Source of the DNA: Parvibaculum sp045863935
Lineage (GTDB): Bacteria; Pseudomonadota; Alphaproteobacteria; Parvibaculales; Parvibaculaceae
Assembly (NCBI RefSeq): GCF_045863935.1
Contig: NZ_BTVP01000012.1
Location: 1 to 64,000, forward strand
DNA: 64,000 nt
Direction: 5' to 3'
Position 1 is the first letter of the stretch, and every line of letters starts with the position of its first letter. The position numbers and the translations under genes are program-made. This document shows, in pieces, positions 19,662 to 29,613 of the stretch. The notes beneath the pieces are model-generated. The model saw nothing but the letters and a program-made list of their open reading frames with translations, had not been told where the DNA came from and searched no databases.

Positions 19662-20017
19662 TCCGCGTCATCAACCTTCTGCTGGTGCTTGCCGTCATCG
19701 GCCTGTCGGTCGGGCTCTACGACATCAAATATCGCGCCGAGACGGCGGATCGCCATGCGCGCCAGCTCGAGGGCCGGATCGCGAAGGAAGAGGAAGCGAT
19801 CCGCGTTCTGCGCGCCGAGTGGAGCTACCTCAACCAGCCGGAACGGCTGCAGGAGCTTGCCAAGCGCTACACGGAACTGACGCCACTCACCGCGGCGCAG
19901 ATCGGTACTTTCGAGGATGTGCCGATGCCGCATATGGCGGACGAATTCTATGTGCCACAGCGCCAGCCGCTCGGCGGCTATGCCGGCGTTTCGACCGGCG
20001 GGAGTAGTGTCCAATGA
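19658..20017 (+). CDS. ftsL: Cell division protein FtsL
   Basis: 119 residues. A single membrane span at residues 4-20 (VINLLLVLAVIGLSVGL) is followed by a predicted coiled coil (YRAETADRHARQLEGRIAKEEEAIRVLRAEW) and the YLNQPERLQELAKRYTELTPL block typical of alphaproteobacterial FtsL. FtsL forms a complex with FtsB and FtsQ and activates FtsW/FtsI. It overlaps rsmH and ftsI by four bases each. FtsB is not encoded in this window. Confidence 0.92.
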   Translation: MIRVINLLLVLAVIGLSVGLYDIKYRAETADRHARQLEGRIAKEEEAIRVLRAEWSYLNQPERLQELAKRYTELTPLTAAQIGTFEDVPMPHMADEFYVPQRQPLGGYAGVSTGGSSVQ

Positions 20018-21801
20018 TCGGCGCAGGCATCGGATCGAGGATCGGCCGCAACGCCGACATACATTCGCAGGGGCGTTATCTGCCGCCCGGCCACGACGCC
20101 ATCGCCAAGCCGCGCGCGCGGCGTCAGGGCGGGGCGGAAGGCCGCACGCCCTCGCAGCGCCGCATCTTCCTCTCGCTTGCGCTTTTTGCCGCTTGCTTCA
20201 CGCTGGTTGGCGCGCGGCTCGTCGGCCTCGCCATCATGGGTGGCGACGGTGGAGACAATATCGCTGTCGCGAGCGGGTCGACGCAAATCCACCGTCCCGA
20301 CATCGTGGACCGGAACGGCGAGGTCATGGCGACGGATATCGCGACGGCATCGCTCTTTGCCGATGCGCGCTATGTCATCGATCCGGCGGAGACCGCCCGC
20401 CAGCTCGTGGGCGTGCTGCCGGACCTCAACGTCAAGGACGTGACGGCAAAGCTTGAAGCCGGCGGGGCTTTCGTCTGGCTCAAGCGCGATCTCACGCCGA
20501 AGCAGCAATATGCGGTCCATTATCTCGGTATGCCGGGGCTCGATTTTCGTAGCGAACAGAAGCGCGTCTATCCGAACGGCAAGACCGGCTCCAACGTGCT
20601 CGGCATGGTCGATATCGACAATCGCGGCATCGCGGGCATCGAGCGCTACATGGACAAGTCGCTCGGCCGCGCGGATGACACAGGACGGCCCAATTTCGAC
20701 CGCAACAGCACGCTCATGCTGTCCGTCGACCTTCATGTGCAGCACGCGCTGCGCGACGAACTCGAGAAGTCGATGGCGGAATTCAGCGCGCTGGCCGCAG
20801 TCGGCGTCATCATGGACGTGCATACGGGCGAGGTGGTCGCGATGACCTCGCTGCCCGATTTCGATCCGAACGACCCGATGGCCTCATCGGACGAAACGCG
20901 GTTCAACCGCGCGACGCTCGGTGTCTATGAAATGGGCTCCGTCTTCAAGGCGGTGACGCTTGCTGCCGCGCTGGACAGCGGGCGGGTCAATCTCGACGGG
21001 CGCTTCGACGCGACGCAGCCGCTGCAGGTCGCGCGCTTCAAGATTCACGACTATCACGCCGAAAACCGCTGGCTCTCCGTGCCGGAGGTCTTCGTCCATT
21101 CCTCGAATATCGGCACGGCGAAGATCGCGCTTCAGCTCGGCGGGGAAGAGCATCGCCAGTATCTCCAGCGTTTCGGGCTGCTGACGCGGCCGCAGATCGA
21201 GTTGCCCGAATCCGGCGCGCCGCTGACGCCCGCGCGCTGGACCGAGCTTGCGACGATCACAACCTCTTTCGGCCACGGCATCGCGGTGACGCCGCTACAG
21301 GTCGCGAGCGCCGTTTCGACCATCGTCAATGGCGGCTTCAAGGTGGAGCCGACCTTCCTGCGGCACAACGAGCCGCGGCTCGGCGAGCGGGTGATCTCGG
21401 CGGAGACGAGCGCGACCATGCGCGGGCTGTTGCGCCTTGTCGTGATGGAAGGAACCGGACGCAAAGCCGATGTGGCGGGTTATCCCGTGATGGGCAAGAC
21501 GGGCACGGCGGAAAAGCCGATGAACGGCGGCTATTCGCGCACCAAGCTCATCACCTCCTTCATCAGCGCCTTTCCGGCGAACGATCCACGCTACGCCATG
21601 ATCGTGATGTTCGACGAACCGAAAGCCACCAAGGAAACCTATGGCTATGCAACGGCGGGCTGGAACGCGGCGCCGGTGACGGCGCGCGTGATCTCGCGCG
21701 TGGCGCCGCTGCTCGGCATCAAGCCGGCGACGAAGCCGCAGGAAAGCGATGTGCTGAGGGAGGCGAAGCTCGTCTCCTACCAGACGACGAGCGGACAGTA
21801 A
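20014..21801 (+). CDS. ftsI: Peptidoglycan transpeptidase FtsI (PBP3)
   Basis: 595 residues. A cytoplasmic basic N-terminus leads to a membrane span at about 51-70, then the pedestal (RPDIVDRNGEVMATDIATASL) and the transpeptidase domain. Active-site triad: Ser309-Val-Phe-Lys312 (SxxK), SSN in VHSSNIGTAKIA, and KTG in MGKTGTAEKP. It cross-links septal peptidoglycan together with FtsW. A 72-base gap separates it from murE, the largest break within the mur genes. Confidence 0.96.
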   Translation: MIGAGIGSRIGRNADIHSQGRYLPPGHDAIAKPRARRQGGAEGRTPSQRRIFLSLALFAACFTLVGARLVGLAIMGGDGGDNIAVASGSTQIHRPDIVDRNGEVMATDIATASLFADARYVIDPAETARQLVGVLPDLNVKDVTAKLEAGGAFVWLKRDLTPKQQYAVHYLGMPGLDFRSEQKRVYPNGKTGSNVLGMVDIDNRGIAGIERYMDKSLGRADDTGRPNFDRNSTLMLSVDLHVQHALRDELEKSMAEFSALAAVGVIMDVHTGEVVAMTSLPDFDPNDPMASSDETRFNRATLGVYEMGSVFKAVTLAAALDSGRVNLDGRFDATQPLQVARFKIHDYHAENRWLSVPEVFVHSSNIGTAKIALQLGGEEHRQYLQRFGLLTRPQIELPESGAPLTPARWTELATITTSFGHGIAVTPLQVASAVSTIVNGGFKVEPTFLRHNEPRLGERVISAETSATMRGLLRLVVMEGTGRKADVAGYPVMGKTGTAEKPMNGGYSRTKLITSFISAFPANDPRYAMIVMFDEPKATKETYGYATAGWNAAPVTARVISRVAPLLGIKPATKPQESDVLREAKLVSYQTTSGQ

Positions 21802-21873
21802 ATTTCCGGTCCGCTCCAGGTGGAACGGGCGGCGAGGCCAGAAGGCCGATGTTGAGTAGACGGCACGGACAGA

Positions 21874-23343
21874 ATGTTGGGTGACATGCAGCTTGCGGCG
21901 TTGATCGGGAAAGAATCCCCGGCGCTTCCCGAAGGGGGAGCGACGGAGATACTCGGCCTGACGGCGGACAGCCGCGCGGTGCGGCCCGGCTATCTCTTTG
22001 CTGCGTTGCCCGGCACCAGGCTCGACGGCACGAAGTTCATCGGTCAGGCGCTCGAAATGGGCGCCGCGGCGCTGCTCGTGCCGCAAGGCGCGTCAATCGA
22101 AGCGGATGTGCCGGTGATCGCAGATCGCAATCCGCGCCGCCGCCTGGCGCTGATGGCGGCGACCTTTTTCGGCGTGCAGCCGCGCACCATCGCGGCTGTG
22201 ACCGGCACGAACGGCAAGACCTCCGTTGCGACCTTCACGAGGCAGATCTGGGCGATGCTTGGCGAGCAGGCAGCGAGCCTCGGCACGCTCGGCATCACGA
22301 GTCCGAAAGGCGACCGCCCGCTCGGCTATACGACGCCGGACCCGGTGGCACTGCAGGCGGAACTTGCCGCACTGGCGAAAGAGGGCGTGACGCATCTCGC
22401 GGTGGAAGCGTCGAGCCACGGGCTTGCGCAATACCGGCTCGATGGAACGAAGCTCGCAGCGGCGGGCTTCACCAACATCACCCGCGATCACATGGACTAT
22501 CACACAAGCTTCGACGACTACCTTTATGCGAAGCTCCGTCTTTTCGGCGAAGTGATGGGGCCGGGCGGCGTTGCGGTCATCAATGCGGACAGCGCGCAAT
22601 TCGCCGAGTTCGAGGCCGTTTGCTGGGCCCGCGGGCATCGCGTGATCTCGGTGGGCCGCAAGGGGCGCGACATTTTCCTCGCCGCCGCGCGGCCGACGCT
22701 TCGCGGGCAGGTGCTCGACATCGTGCATGAGGGTGCCAACTACGAGGTGAACCTGCCGCTGGTCGGTGGGTTCCAGGCGTCGAATGCGCTTGTCGCGGCG
22801 GGGCTTGCCATCGGTTGCGGCGCGGAAGCGGCGCAGGTTTTTGCGGTGCTCGAGAAGCTTTCCGGCGCCAGGGGCCGCATGGAAGAAGTGGCGCATCTGC
22901 CGTCGGGCGCCTCCGTCTATGTCGATTATGCCCACACGCCGGATGCGCTGCAGAATGTGCTCGAGGCGATGCGGCCGCATACGCAGAAGCGGCTTCTCGT
23001 CGTCTTCGGCTGTGGCGGCGACCGCGACAAGGGCAAGCGCCCTATCATGGGCGAGATCGCGGCGAGGCTTGCCGACGCCGTTTATGTGACCGACGACAAT
23101 CCGCGCAGCGAAGAAGCGGCCGCGATCCGCGCCGAAGTGATGAAGGGCTGTCCGCAGGCCAGCGAGATCGGCGACCGGGGGCAGGCCATCGAAACGGCGA
23201 TGCGCGCGCTCGAGAAGGGCGACGTGCTGGTCGTTGCGGGTAAGGGCCACGAGACGGGGCAGATCGTTGGCGACCGGACGATCCCTTTCTCCGATCACGA
23301 GGTGATCGAAACGGCGGCTGGAAAGATCGGGGGTGGCGCATGA
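21874..23343 (+). CDS. murE: UDP-MurNAc-L-Ala-D-Glu:meso-diaminopimelate ligase
   Basis: 489 residues. ATP-binding motif GTNGKTS at about 111, ASSHGLAQYRLDG, the carbamylated-lysine region, and the DDNPRSE motif at about residue 407, which marks DAP-adding rather than lysine-adding MurE. It adds the third peptide residue to the peptidoglycan precursor in the cytoplasm. An internal ATG at 21886 could be the true start because the upstream ATG has no clear ribosome site. The stop overlaps the murF start by four bases. Confidence 0.95.
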   Translation: MLGDMQLAALIGKESPALPEGGATEILGLTADSRAVRPGYLFAALPGTRLDGTKFIGQALEMGAAALLVPQGASIEADVPVIADRNPRRRLALMAATFFGVQPRTIAAVTGTNGKTSVATFTRQIWAMLGEQAASLGTLGITSPKGDRPLGYTTPDPVALQAELAALAKEGVTHLAVEASSHGLAQYRLDGTKLAAAGFTNITRDHMDYHTSFDDYLYAKLRLFGEVMGPGGVAVINADSAQFAEFEAVCWARGHRVISVGRKGRDIFLAAARPTLRGQVLDIVHEGANYEVNLPLVGGFQASNALVAAGLAIGCGAEAAQVFAVLEKLSGARGRMEEVAHLPSGASVYVDYAHTPDALQNVLEAMRPHTQKRLLVVFGCGGDRDKGKRPIMGEIAARLADAVYVTDDNPRSEEAAAIRAEVMKGCPQASEIGDRGQAIETAMRALEKGDVLVVAGKGHETGQIVGDRTIPFSDHEVIETAAGKIGGGA

Positions 23344-24779
23344 CGACGCCCCTGTGGACGAGTGCGGATGTGATTGCCGCGACGGGCGGCGAGGCTGTCG
23401 GCGAAAGCTGGACCGCGAGCGGTGTGTCCATCGACAGCCGTACGCTCGAACAAGGCGATCTCTTCGTCGCCATCGTCGGTGAAAATTCGGACGGTCATGC
23501 TCACGTTGAAGGCGCGCTGAAAAAAGGCGCGGCGGCGGCGCTTGTTTCCCATGCGAGCGACGCGATGCGCGCGGCGGGGCCGCTCGTGCTCGTGCCGGAT
23601 ACGCTCGTGGCACTTAATGCGCTCGGACGCGCGGCACGCAGGCGGACGCAGGCGAAGGTTGTGGCCGTGACGGGCAGCGTCGGCAAGACGGGTACGAAGG
23701 AAGCGCTTCGCCTCATCCTGTCCGGGCAGGGGGCGACCCATGCCTCCGCCGCCTCCTACAATAATATGTGGGGTGTACCGCTATCGCTCGCGCGGATGCC
23801 CGCCAATACGCGCTTCGGTATCTTCGAAGTGGGGATGAACCATCCCGGCGAGATCACGCCGCTGTCGAAGCTGGTGGAGCCCTTCGCGGCTCTCATCACG
23901 ACCGTCGAAGCGGTGCACATGGCCTTCTTCGACAGCGTCGAGCAGATCGCGGATGCGAAGGGCGAGATTTTCGACGGCCTGCAGAAGGGCGGCGTCGCCA
24001 TCCTCAACCGCGACAATCCGCATTACGCGCGGCTGCGCGCGAAAGCGGAGACGAGCGGCGCGGGGCGCATCATCTCCTTCGGCGAACACCCGGAAGCGGA
24101 CGCACATCTCGAAAAGGCGGCGCTGAAGGAAGATTGCTCCTGCGTCTCGGCCACGATCTGCGGCCAGCCCGTGACCTACAAGCTCTCGGTGCCGGGGCAT
24201 CACATCGTGATGAACTCGCTTGCGATGCTTGCCGTCGTTCATGCGCTCGACGCGGACCTCGCCATGGCGGCGCTTGCGATGGCGCATCTGAAAGCGCCGA
24301 AGGGCCGGGGCGAACGTCACCGCGTCGAGACGCCGCTCGGTGCCTTCACGCTGATCGACGAGAGCTACAACGCGAACCCGGCTTCCATGCGCGCGGCGCT
24401 GGAAGCGCTCGGCCAATCGAAGCCGGAAGGCAAAGGCCGCCGTATTGCCGTCATCGGCGACATGCTCGAACTTGGGGATGCCTCCATCGAGATGCATCGC
24501 GGGCTTGCCGAACCGATCAAGTCGGCGGGCATCGACCTCGTTTTTGCGAGCGGGCCGCATATGCGCGAGCTGTTCAAGGCGCTGCCTGCGAGCGTGCAGG
24601 GAGCTTATGCGGAAACGTCCGACGAACTCGGGCAGGCGCTCAGCGAGGCGGTGGAGCCTGGCGACGTCGTGATGGTGAAGGGATCTCTCGGTTCCCGCAT
24701 GGGACCCATCGTCGAATTGCTGAGGGGGCTCGGCGACGACGAAGGCGAGAGCATAAGGCGCAACAGGGGGGGCAACTGA
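23340..24779 (+). CDS. murF: UDP-MurNAc-tripeptide:D-Ala-D-Ala ligase
   Basis: 479 residues. Mur-ligase pattern with SIDSRTLEQGDLFVAI, the ATP loop TGSVGKTGTKEAL at about 111, FEVGMNHPGEI, NRDNPHYARL and DESYNANPASMRAAL. It adds D-Ala-D-Ala made by Ddl, encoded downstream in the same cluster. Its TGA overlaps the mraY ATG by one base (TGATG). Confidence 0.95.
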   Translation: MTTPLWTSADVIAATGGEAVGESWTASGVSIDSRTLEQGDLFVAIVGENSDGHAHVEGALKKGAAAALVSHASDAMRAAGPLVLVPDTLVALNALGRAARRRTQAKVVAVTGSVGKTGTKEALRLILSGQGATHASAASYNNMWGVPLSLARMPANTRFGIFEVGMNHPGEITPLSKLVEPFAALITTVEAVHMAFFDSVEQIADAKGEIFDGLQKGGVAILNRDNPHYARLRAKAETSGAGRIISFGEHPEADAHLEKAALKEDCSCVSATICGQPVTYKLSVPGHHIVMNSLAMLAVVHALDADLAMAALAMAHLKAPKGRGERHRVETPLGAFTLIDESYNANPASMRAALEALGQSKPEGKGRRIAVIGDMLELGDASIEMHRGLAEPIKSAGIDLVFASGPHMRELFKALPASVQGAYAETSDELGQALSEAVEPGDVVMVKGSLGSRMGPIVELLRGLGDDEGESIRRNRGGN

Positions 24780-25867
24780 TGCTTTACGATCTTCTCGGCG
24801 GCATGGCGGACAATGTGGCGGGGCTCAACGTGTTCCGGTACATCACCTTCCGCACGGGCGGGGCGACGGTGACGGCGCTTCTCATCAGCTTCCTGTTCGG
24901 GCCGCGCATGATCGCGCTCCTGCGCGCGCGGCAGCGGCGCGGCCAGCCGATCCGCGAGGACGGGCCGCAGACTCATGTGCTCCAGAAGCAGGGCACGCCA
25001 ACCATGGGCGGGTTCCTGATCCTGGTCGGGCTCGTGCCTTCCGTGCTGCTCTGGGCGGACTGGAGCAATCGCTATGTGTGGATCGTGCTCTTCGTGACGC
25101 TCGGTTTCGGCGCGGTGGGTTTTGCCGACGACTATCTGAAAGTGTCGAAGATTTCGCCGCAGGGCGTTCCGGGCCGCGTGAAGCTGCTGTTTGAATTCGC
25201 GATCGCGCTCGTCGCCATGTGGGCGCTGGTGCTGGTGTCGAGCGAACCCTTGCAGACGGCGCTGACGGTGCCCTTCTTCAAGACAGTGCTGATCCAGCTC
25301 GGCGGCTTCTTCTTCCTGTTCGGCGCCCTGGTGATCGTCGGATCGTCGAACGCCGTAAACCTCACCGACGGGCTCGACGGGCTCGCCATCGTTCCGGTGA
25401 TGATCGCCGCCGCTTCGCTCGGCCTCATCGTCTATCTCGTCGGTAACGCGGTGTTTGCCGATTATCTGCAGATCCATTTCGTGCCCGGGACCGGCGAGCT
25501 TGCGGTTTTCTGCGGGGCGCTGATCGGCGCGGGGCTCGGCTTCCTCTGGTACAACGCGCCGCCGGCCATGGTGTTCATGGGCGACACGGGGTCGCTTGCG
25601 CTCGGCGCGGCGCTGGGCGCGATCTCGGTCGCGGCAAAGCACGAACTCGTGCTGGCGATCATCGGCGGCCTCTTCGTTCTCGAGGCGGTGTCGGTGATCG
25701 TGCAGGTCGCCTCGTTCAAGCTGACGGGCAAGCGCGTCTTCCGGATGGCGCCGCTGCATCATCATTTCGAGCAGAAGGGCTGGGCGGAGCCGACCGTCGT
25801 CGTGCGCTTCTGGATCATCTCGGTCGTGCTCGCCATGGCGGGCCTTGCGACGCTGAAGTTGAGGTGA
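24779..25867 (+). CDS. mraY: Phospho-MurNAc-pentapeptide translocase MraY
   Basis: 362 residues from the ATG at 24779, which overlaps the murF stop. A polytopic membrane protein with about ten spans. Family motifs: THVLQKQGTPTMGGFLIL, FADDYLKVSKISPQGVPGRVKLL with the catalytic aspartates, SSNAVNLTDGLDGLAI, FMGDTGSLALG and PLHHHFEQKGW. It transfers phospho-MurNAc-pentapeptide to undecaprenyl phosphate, giving lipid I. A run of seven G just upstream (in AACAGGGGGGGCAACTG) provides the ribosome site. Confidence 0.96.
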   Translation: MLYDLLGGMADNVAGLNVFRYITFRTGGATVTALLISFLFGPRMIALLRARQRRGQPIREDGPQTHVLQKQGTPTMGGFLILVGLVPSVLLWADWSNRYVWIVLFVTLGFGAVGFADDYLKVSKISPQGVPGRVKLLFEFAIALVAMWALVLVSSEPLQTALTVPFFKTVLIQLGGFFFLFGALVIVGSSNAVNLTDGLDGLAIVPVMIAAASLGLIVYLVGNAVFADYLQIHFVPGTGELAVFCGALIGAGLGFLWYNAPPAMVFMGDTGSLALGAALGAISVAAKHELVLAIIGGLFVLEAVSVIVQVASFKLTGKRVFRMAPLHHHFEQKGWAEPTVVVRFWIISVVLAMAGLATLKLR

Positions 25868-25871
25868 GGGG

Positions 25872-27281
25872 ATGATCGCGGCGACAGGCTTCGACAAGCG
25901 GAACGTGGCGGTGCTGGGACTCGGCAAGTCCGGCCTCGCGACCGTGCGCGCGCTCGAGGCCGGCGGCGCGAAGGTTTTCGCCTGGGACGATGCACCGGCT
26001 AAACGCGAGGAGGCGGCGCGGGCGGGCTTTGCGCTCGCCGATGCGTCGGGCTGGGACTGGAACGTTTTTTCGGCACTCATCCTGAGCCCCGGCATTCCGC
26101 TGACGCATCCGGTACCGCATCCAGCCGTGCTGAAGGCGCGGGCGGCAAATGTCGAAGTCATCGGCGATATCGAACTTTTCCAGCGCGCCGTGAACGCGAG
26201 CGGCGTGCCGGCGCACATCGTCGCCGTCACGGGCACGAACGGGAAGTCGACGACGACGGCATTGATCGGACACATGATCCGGCGTTGCGGCGGCGATGCG
26301 CAGGTCGGTGGCAATATCGGGCGCGCGGTGCTCGATCTCGATCCGCCGCAGAAGGGGACGGTCTATGTGGTGGAGGTATCCTCCTACCAGATCGACCTGG
26401 CGCCGGGACTTGCACCCGATGTCGCGGTGCTGCTCAACATCACGCCCGATCATATCGACCGGCATGGCACGCTTGACCACTATGCCGCCGTAAAGGCACG
26501 CATCTTCGCGCGGCAGGCGCAGGGCGACACGGCGGTGATCGGCGCCGACGATGCGATCACCATGGAAATCTGCACGCGCGAAAGCGCGCGGCGCGCGGAG
26601 GCGGTCGTGCCGGTTTCGATCGGCAAGGCGCTGTCCCGTGGCATCTACGTGCTCGAGGGCAACATCTACGACAGCACGGGCACGCAGACGGCGAAGGCGG
26701 GCGATCTGCGCGAAATAAAGACGCTGGCGGGAACTCATAACTGGCAGAATGCGGCGTCGGCTTATGCGGTGGGCCGCGCGCTCGGCTATCAGCGCGAGCG
26801 CATCCTAGCCGCTTTCGAGAGCTTCCCCGGCCTTGCGCACCGCATGGAAATCGTGGGCGAGGCAGATGGCGTGCGCTTCGTGAACGACAGCAAGGCGACC
26901 AATGCGGACGCCGCCTCGAAGGCGCTGGCAACCTACGACAACATCTACTGGATCATCGGCGGAAAGGCGAAGGAGGGCGGCATCTCCTCGCTTGAGCCCT
27001 GGTTTGCGAAGGTGCGCCGGGCCTATCTCATCGGCGATGCGGCGCATGACTTTGCGGCGGCGCTGAAGGGCAAGGTCGAGGCCATTCAGTGCGGTACGCT
27101 CGACCGCGCCGTGGAAGCTGCCTCGCGCGACGCGGTGGCGGACAAGGCGGACCTCAAGGTCGTTCTGCTCTCGCCGGCTTGCGCCTCCTTCGATCAATTC
27201 AAGAGCTTCGAGGAGCGCGGCGACGTCTTTCGCGCGGCCGTGCAGGAGCGCCTGAAGGCGAAGGGAGGGGCAGCGGCATGA
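25872..27281 (+). CDS. murD: UDP-MurNAc-L-Ala:D-glutamate ligase
   Basis: 469 residues. N-terminal Rossmann domain (NVAVLGLGKSGLATVRAL), ATP motif VTGTNGKSTTTALIGHM at about 120, VVEVSSYQIDLAP, NITPDHIDRHG and NDSKATNADAASKAL are all as in MurD. It adds D-glutamate, the second residue of the stem peptide. It starts four bases after mraY and overlaps ftsW by four bases. Confidence 0.95.
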   Translation: MIAATGFDKRNVAVLGLGKSGLATVRALEAGGAKVFAWDDAPAKREEAARAGFALADASGWDWNVFSALILSPGIPLTHPVPHPAVLKARAANVEVIGDIELFQRAVNASGVPAHIVAVTGTNGKSTTTALIGHMIRRCGGDAQVGGNIGRAVLDLDPPQKGTVYVVEVSSYQIDLAPGLAPDVAVLLNITPDHIDRHGTLDHYAAVKARIFARQAQGDTAVIGADDAITMEICTRESARRAEAVVPVSIGKALSRGIYVLEGNIYDSTGTQTAKAGDLREIKTLAGTHNWQNAASAYAVGRALGYQRERILAAFESFPGLAHRMEIVGEADGVRFVNDSKATNADAASKALATYDNIYWIIGGKAKEGGISSLEPWFAKVRRAYLIGDAAHDFAAALKGKVEAIQCGTLDRAVEAASRDAVADKADLKVVLLSPACASFDQFKSFEERGDVFRAAVQERLKAKGGAAA

Positions 27282-28426
27282 TTCGTCTCGCGCGCACCAA
27301 CCGCAGCCTCTTTGCCGAATGGTGGTGGACTGTCGACAAGTGGACACTGGCCGGGTTGTTCAGCCTGATGCTGCTGGGCGGCGTGCTGGCGCTCGCGGCG
27401 AGCCCGGCGGTCGCCACCCGCATTCACCTGCCGCCGTTTCATTTCGTCTATCGGCAGATGGCGTTCCTTCTGCCGTCCATTGGCGTTCTGATCGGTGTGT
27501 CGCTTCTCAATGTGCGGCAAGTGCGCCGCGTCGCCGCCGCCGTCTTCGCCGTTGCTTTTGTGCTCATGGCACTCACGCCGCTCATCGGACCGGAGGTGAA
27601 GGGAGCGCATCGCTGGCTCCAGATCGGCCCCTTCGGCGTGCAGCCCTCGGAATTCGTGAAGCCCTCCTTCATCGTGCTGGTCGCATGGCTCTTCGCGGAG
27701 GCGCAGCGCACGCCGGGCGTGCCCGGCACGGCGATCGGCCTTGGGCTTTTCGGCATGGTGGTTTCGGTTCTCGCTATCCAGCCCGATTTCGGCCAGCTCA
27801 TGCTCGTCACCATGGTCTTTGGTGCGATGCTCTTCATGGCTGGCCTGTCCTGGGGGTGGATAGGTTCCCTTGCCACGCTCGCGCTTGTCGGGGCGATCTC
27901 CGCTTACTCGCTGATGCCGCATGTGGCGAGCCGCGTCGACCGTTTCCTCAATCCGGAATCGGGCGACACGTATCAGATCGACCGGGCGCTCGATGCGGTG
28001 AATGCAGGTGGCATTATGGGGCGCGGACCGGGCGAGGGCGTCGTGAAACGCATTCTGCCAGATGCGCATACGGATTTCATTTTTGCGGTCGCGGCCGAGG
28101 AGTACGGCATCATCGCCGGTCTCGTCATCATCGGCATTTTCGCTTCCATCGTGATCCGCACACTTCGTCACGCGATGGACGAGCCGGACCTCTTCGTGCA
28201 ATTCGCGTCATGCGGCCTCGTCGCGCTGTTCGGGTTGCAGGCGCTCATCAACATGGCGGTCAATGTGAACCTCATGCCCGCAAAGGGAATGACGCTGCCC
28301 TTCATCTCCTATGGCGGCTCGTCTCTCTTCGCGCTCGCCTTCGCGATGGGCATGTTGCTCTCGCTGACGCGCCGCCGCGCGGGTTCCCATGTCGCGCGGC
28401 AGAACGGACGGGGGATCGGCGCATGA
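27278..28426 (+). CDS. ftsW: Septal peptidoglycan polymerase FtsW
   Basis: 382 residues from the ATG at 27278. SEDS-family membrane protein with about ten spans. Signatures: GAHRWLQIGPFGVQPSEFVKPSFIV, IQPDFGQLMLV, the long periplasmic loop with DTYQIDRALDAVNAGGIMGRGPGEGVVKRILPDAHTDFIF, and LPFISYGGSS near the end. FtsW polymerises septal glycan with FtsI. A short basic cytoplasmic N-terminus precedes the first span at about residue 25. Confidence 0.95.
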   Translation: MIRLARTNRSLFAEWWWTVDKWTLAGLFSLMLLGGVLALAASPAVATRIHLPPFHFVYRQMAFLLPSIGVLIGVSLLNVRQVRRVAAAVFAVAFVLMALTPLIGPEVKGAHRWLQIGPFGVQPSEFVKPSFIVLVAWLFAEAQRTPGVPGTAIGLGLFGMVVSVLAIQPDFGQLMLVTMVFGAMLFMAGLSWGWIGSLATLALVGAISAYSLMPHVASRVDRFLNPESGDTYQIDRALDAVNAGGIMGRGPGEGVVKRILPDAHTDFIFAVAAEEYGIIAGLVIIGIFASIVIRTLRHAMDEPDLFVQFASCGLVALFGLQALINMAVNVNLMPAKGMTLPFISYGGSSLFALAFAMGMLLSLTRRRAGSHVARQNGRGIGA

Positions 28427-29613
28427 CGCATTATCCCCGCGGTCCCATCGTCATTGCCGCCGGCGGCACGGGCGGACATCTTTTCCCCGGTCAGGCGCTC
28501 GCGCAGGAATTGCGCCGCCGCGGCCGCAAGATCGTGCTGATGACGGATGAGCGCGTGCAGCGTTTCGACCGTCTGTTCCCGGAAGCGGATATCTATGCCG
28601 TTCCGTCGGCGACACCTTCAGGCAAAGGCCTCGCCGGCCTGTTGAGGGCGGCGCCTGCCATTCTCGCGGGCGTCGCTCGCTCCTTCGCGATCCTGCAGCG
28701 GGTGAAGCCTGCCGCGCTGATCGGCTTCGGCGGCTATCCGACACTGCCGCCCGTCGTGGCGGCGATCCTGCGCGGCGTGCCGACCTGCGTGCATGAACAG
28801 AATGCCGTGCTCGGCCGGGTGAACCGCCTCGTCGGTCCGCATGTAGAGGCGATCGCGTCCACCTTCGACAAGCCGAAATTCCTGAAAGCCCGTGATGCGG
28901 GCAAGCTCGTGCTCACCGGCAATCCGGTGCGCGACGCGGTTATCGCGCAGGCGGGTGCGCCCTATGATGCGCCGCAGCCGGGCGGCGACATCCGTCTTCT
29001 CGTTTTCGGCGGCAGCCAGGGCGCGCGCGTGATGAGCGATGTCGTTCCCGCTGCCTTGTCGCGTCTGCCGGAAGGGATGTGCCGCCGCCTTCGCGTGGTG
29101 CAGCAGGCGCGGCCCGAGGATATCGAGCGCGTCGGCCGCATCTATGCGGAAGCGGGCATCGGCGCGGAACTCAACTCCTTCTTTGATGACATGCCGGAGC
29201 GCATCGCCGCGTGCCACCTCGTCGTCGGACGGTCCGGCGCTTCCACGGTGAGCGAACTTGCCGTGATCGGGCGTCCGTCGATCCTCGTGCCGCTGCCGCA
29301 TTCGCTCGACAATGACCAGAAGGCGAATGCGGAGAAGCTGGCAAGCGTGGGGGCGGCCTGGATGATCGAGCAAAAGGACTTCACCGAGGAAGCCTTCGCG
29401 CAGCGGATCGAGCAGCTTTTTGCCGCACCGGCAGATCTCGAAGCGGCAGCCGCCGCCGCAAAGGGCCAGGGCCAGCCCAATGCCGTGCGCGATCTCGCCG
29501 ACCTCGTGGAGGCGCTGGGGCGCGGCGAATACCGCGCGCTCCGCAATCGCGGGCGCGGGGAAATCGCGCAGAGCGGCGGCAACAATCTCGAATTCGCGAT
29601 CGGAGGTGCATGA
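28423..29613 (+). CDS. murG: UDP-GlcNAc:lipid I N-acetylglucosaminyltransferase MurG
   Basis: 396 residues from the ATG at 28423, overlapping ftsW by four bases. GT28 family: the N-terminal glycine loop AAGGTGGHLFPGQALA, IGFGGYPTLPPVVAA, HEQNAVLGRVNRLVG, then the C-domain FGGSQGARVMSDVVP, GRSGASTVSELAVIGRPSILVPLPHSLDNDQKANAE. It makes lipid II at the inner membrane face. The C-terminus has an extra tail of about 25 residues after the usual end (GRGEYRALRNRGRGE onward). It overlaps murC by four bases. Confidence 0.95.
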   Translation: MTHYPRGPIVIAAGGTGGHLFPGQALAQELRRRGRKIVLMTDERVQRFDRLFPEADIYAVPSATPSGKGLAGLLRAAPAILAGVARSFAILQRVKPAALIGFGGYPTLPPVVAAILRGVPTCVHEQNAVLGRVNRLVGPHVEAIASTFDKPKFLKARDAGKLVLTGNPVRDAVIAQAGAPYDAPQPGGDIRLLVFGGSQGARVMSDVVPAALSRLPEGMCRRLRVVQQARPEDIERVGRIYAEAGIGAELNSFFDDMPERIAACHLVVGRSGASTVSELAVIGRPSILVPLPHSLDNDQKANAEKLASVGAAWMIEQKDFTEEAFAQRIEQLFAAPADLEAAAAAAKGQGQPNAVRDLADLVEALGRGEYRALRNRGRGEIAQSGGNNLEFAIGGA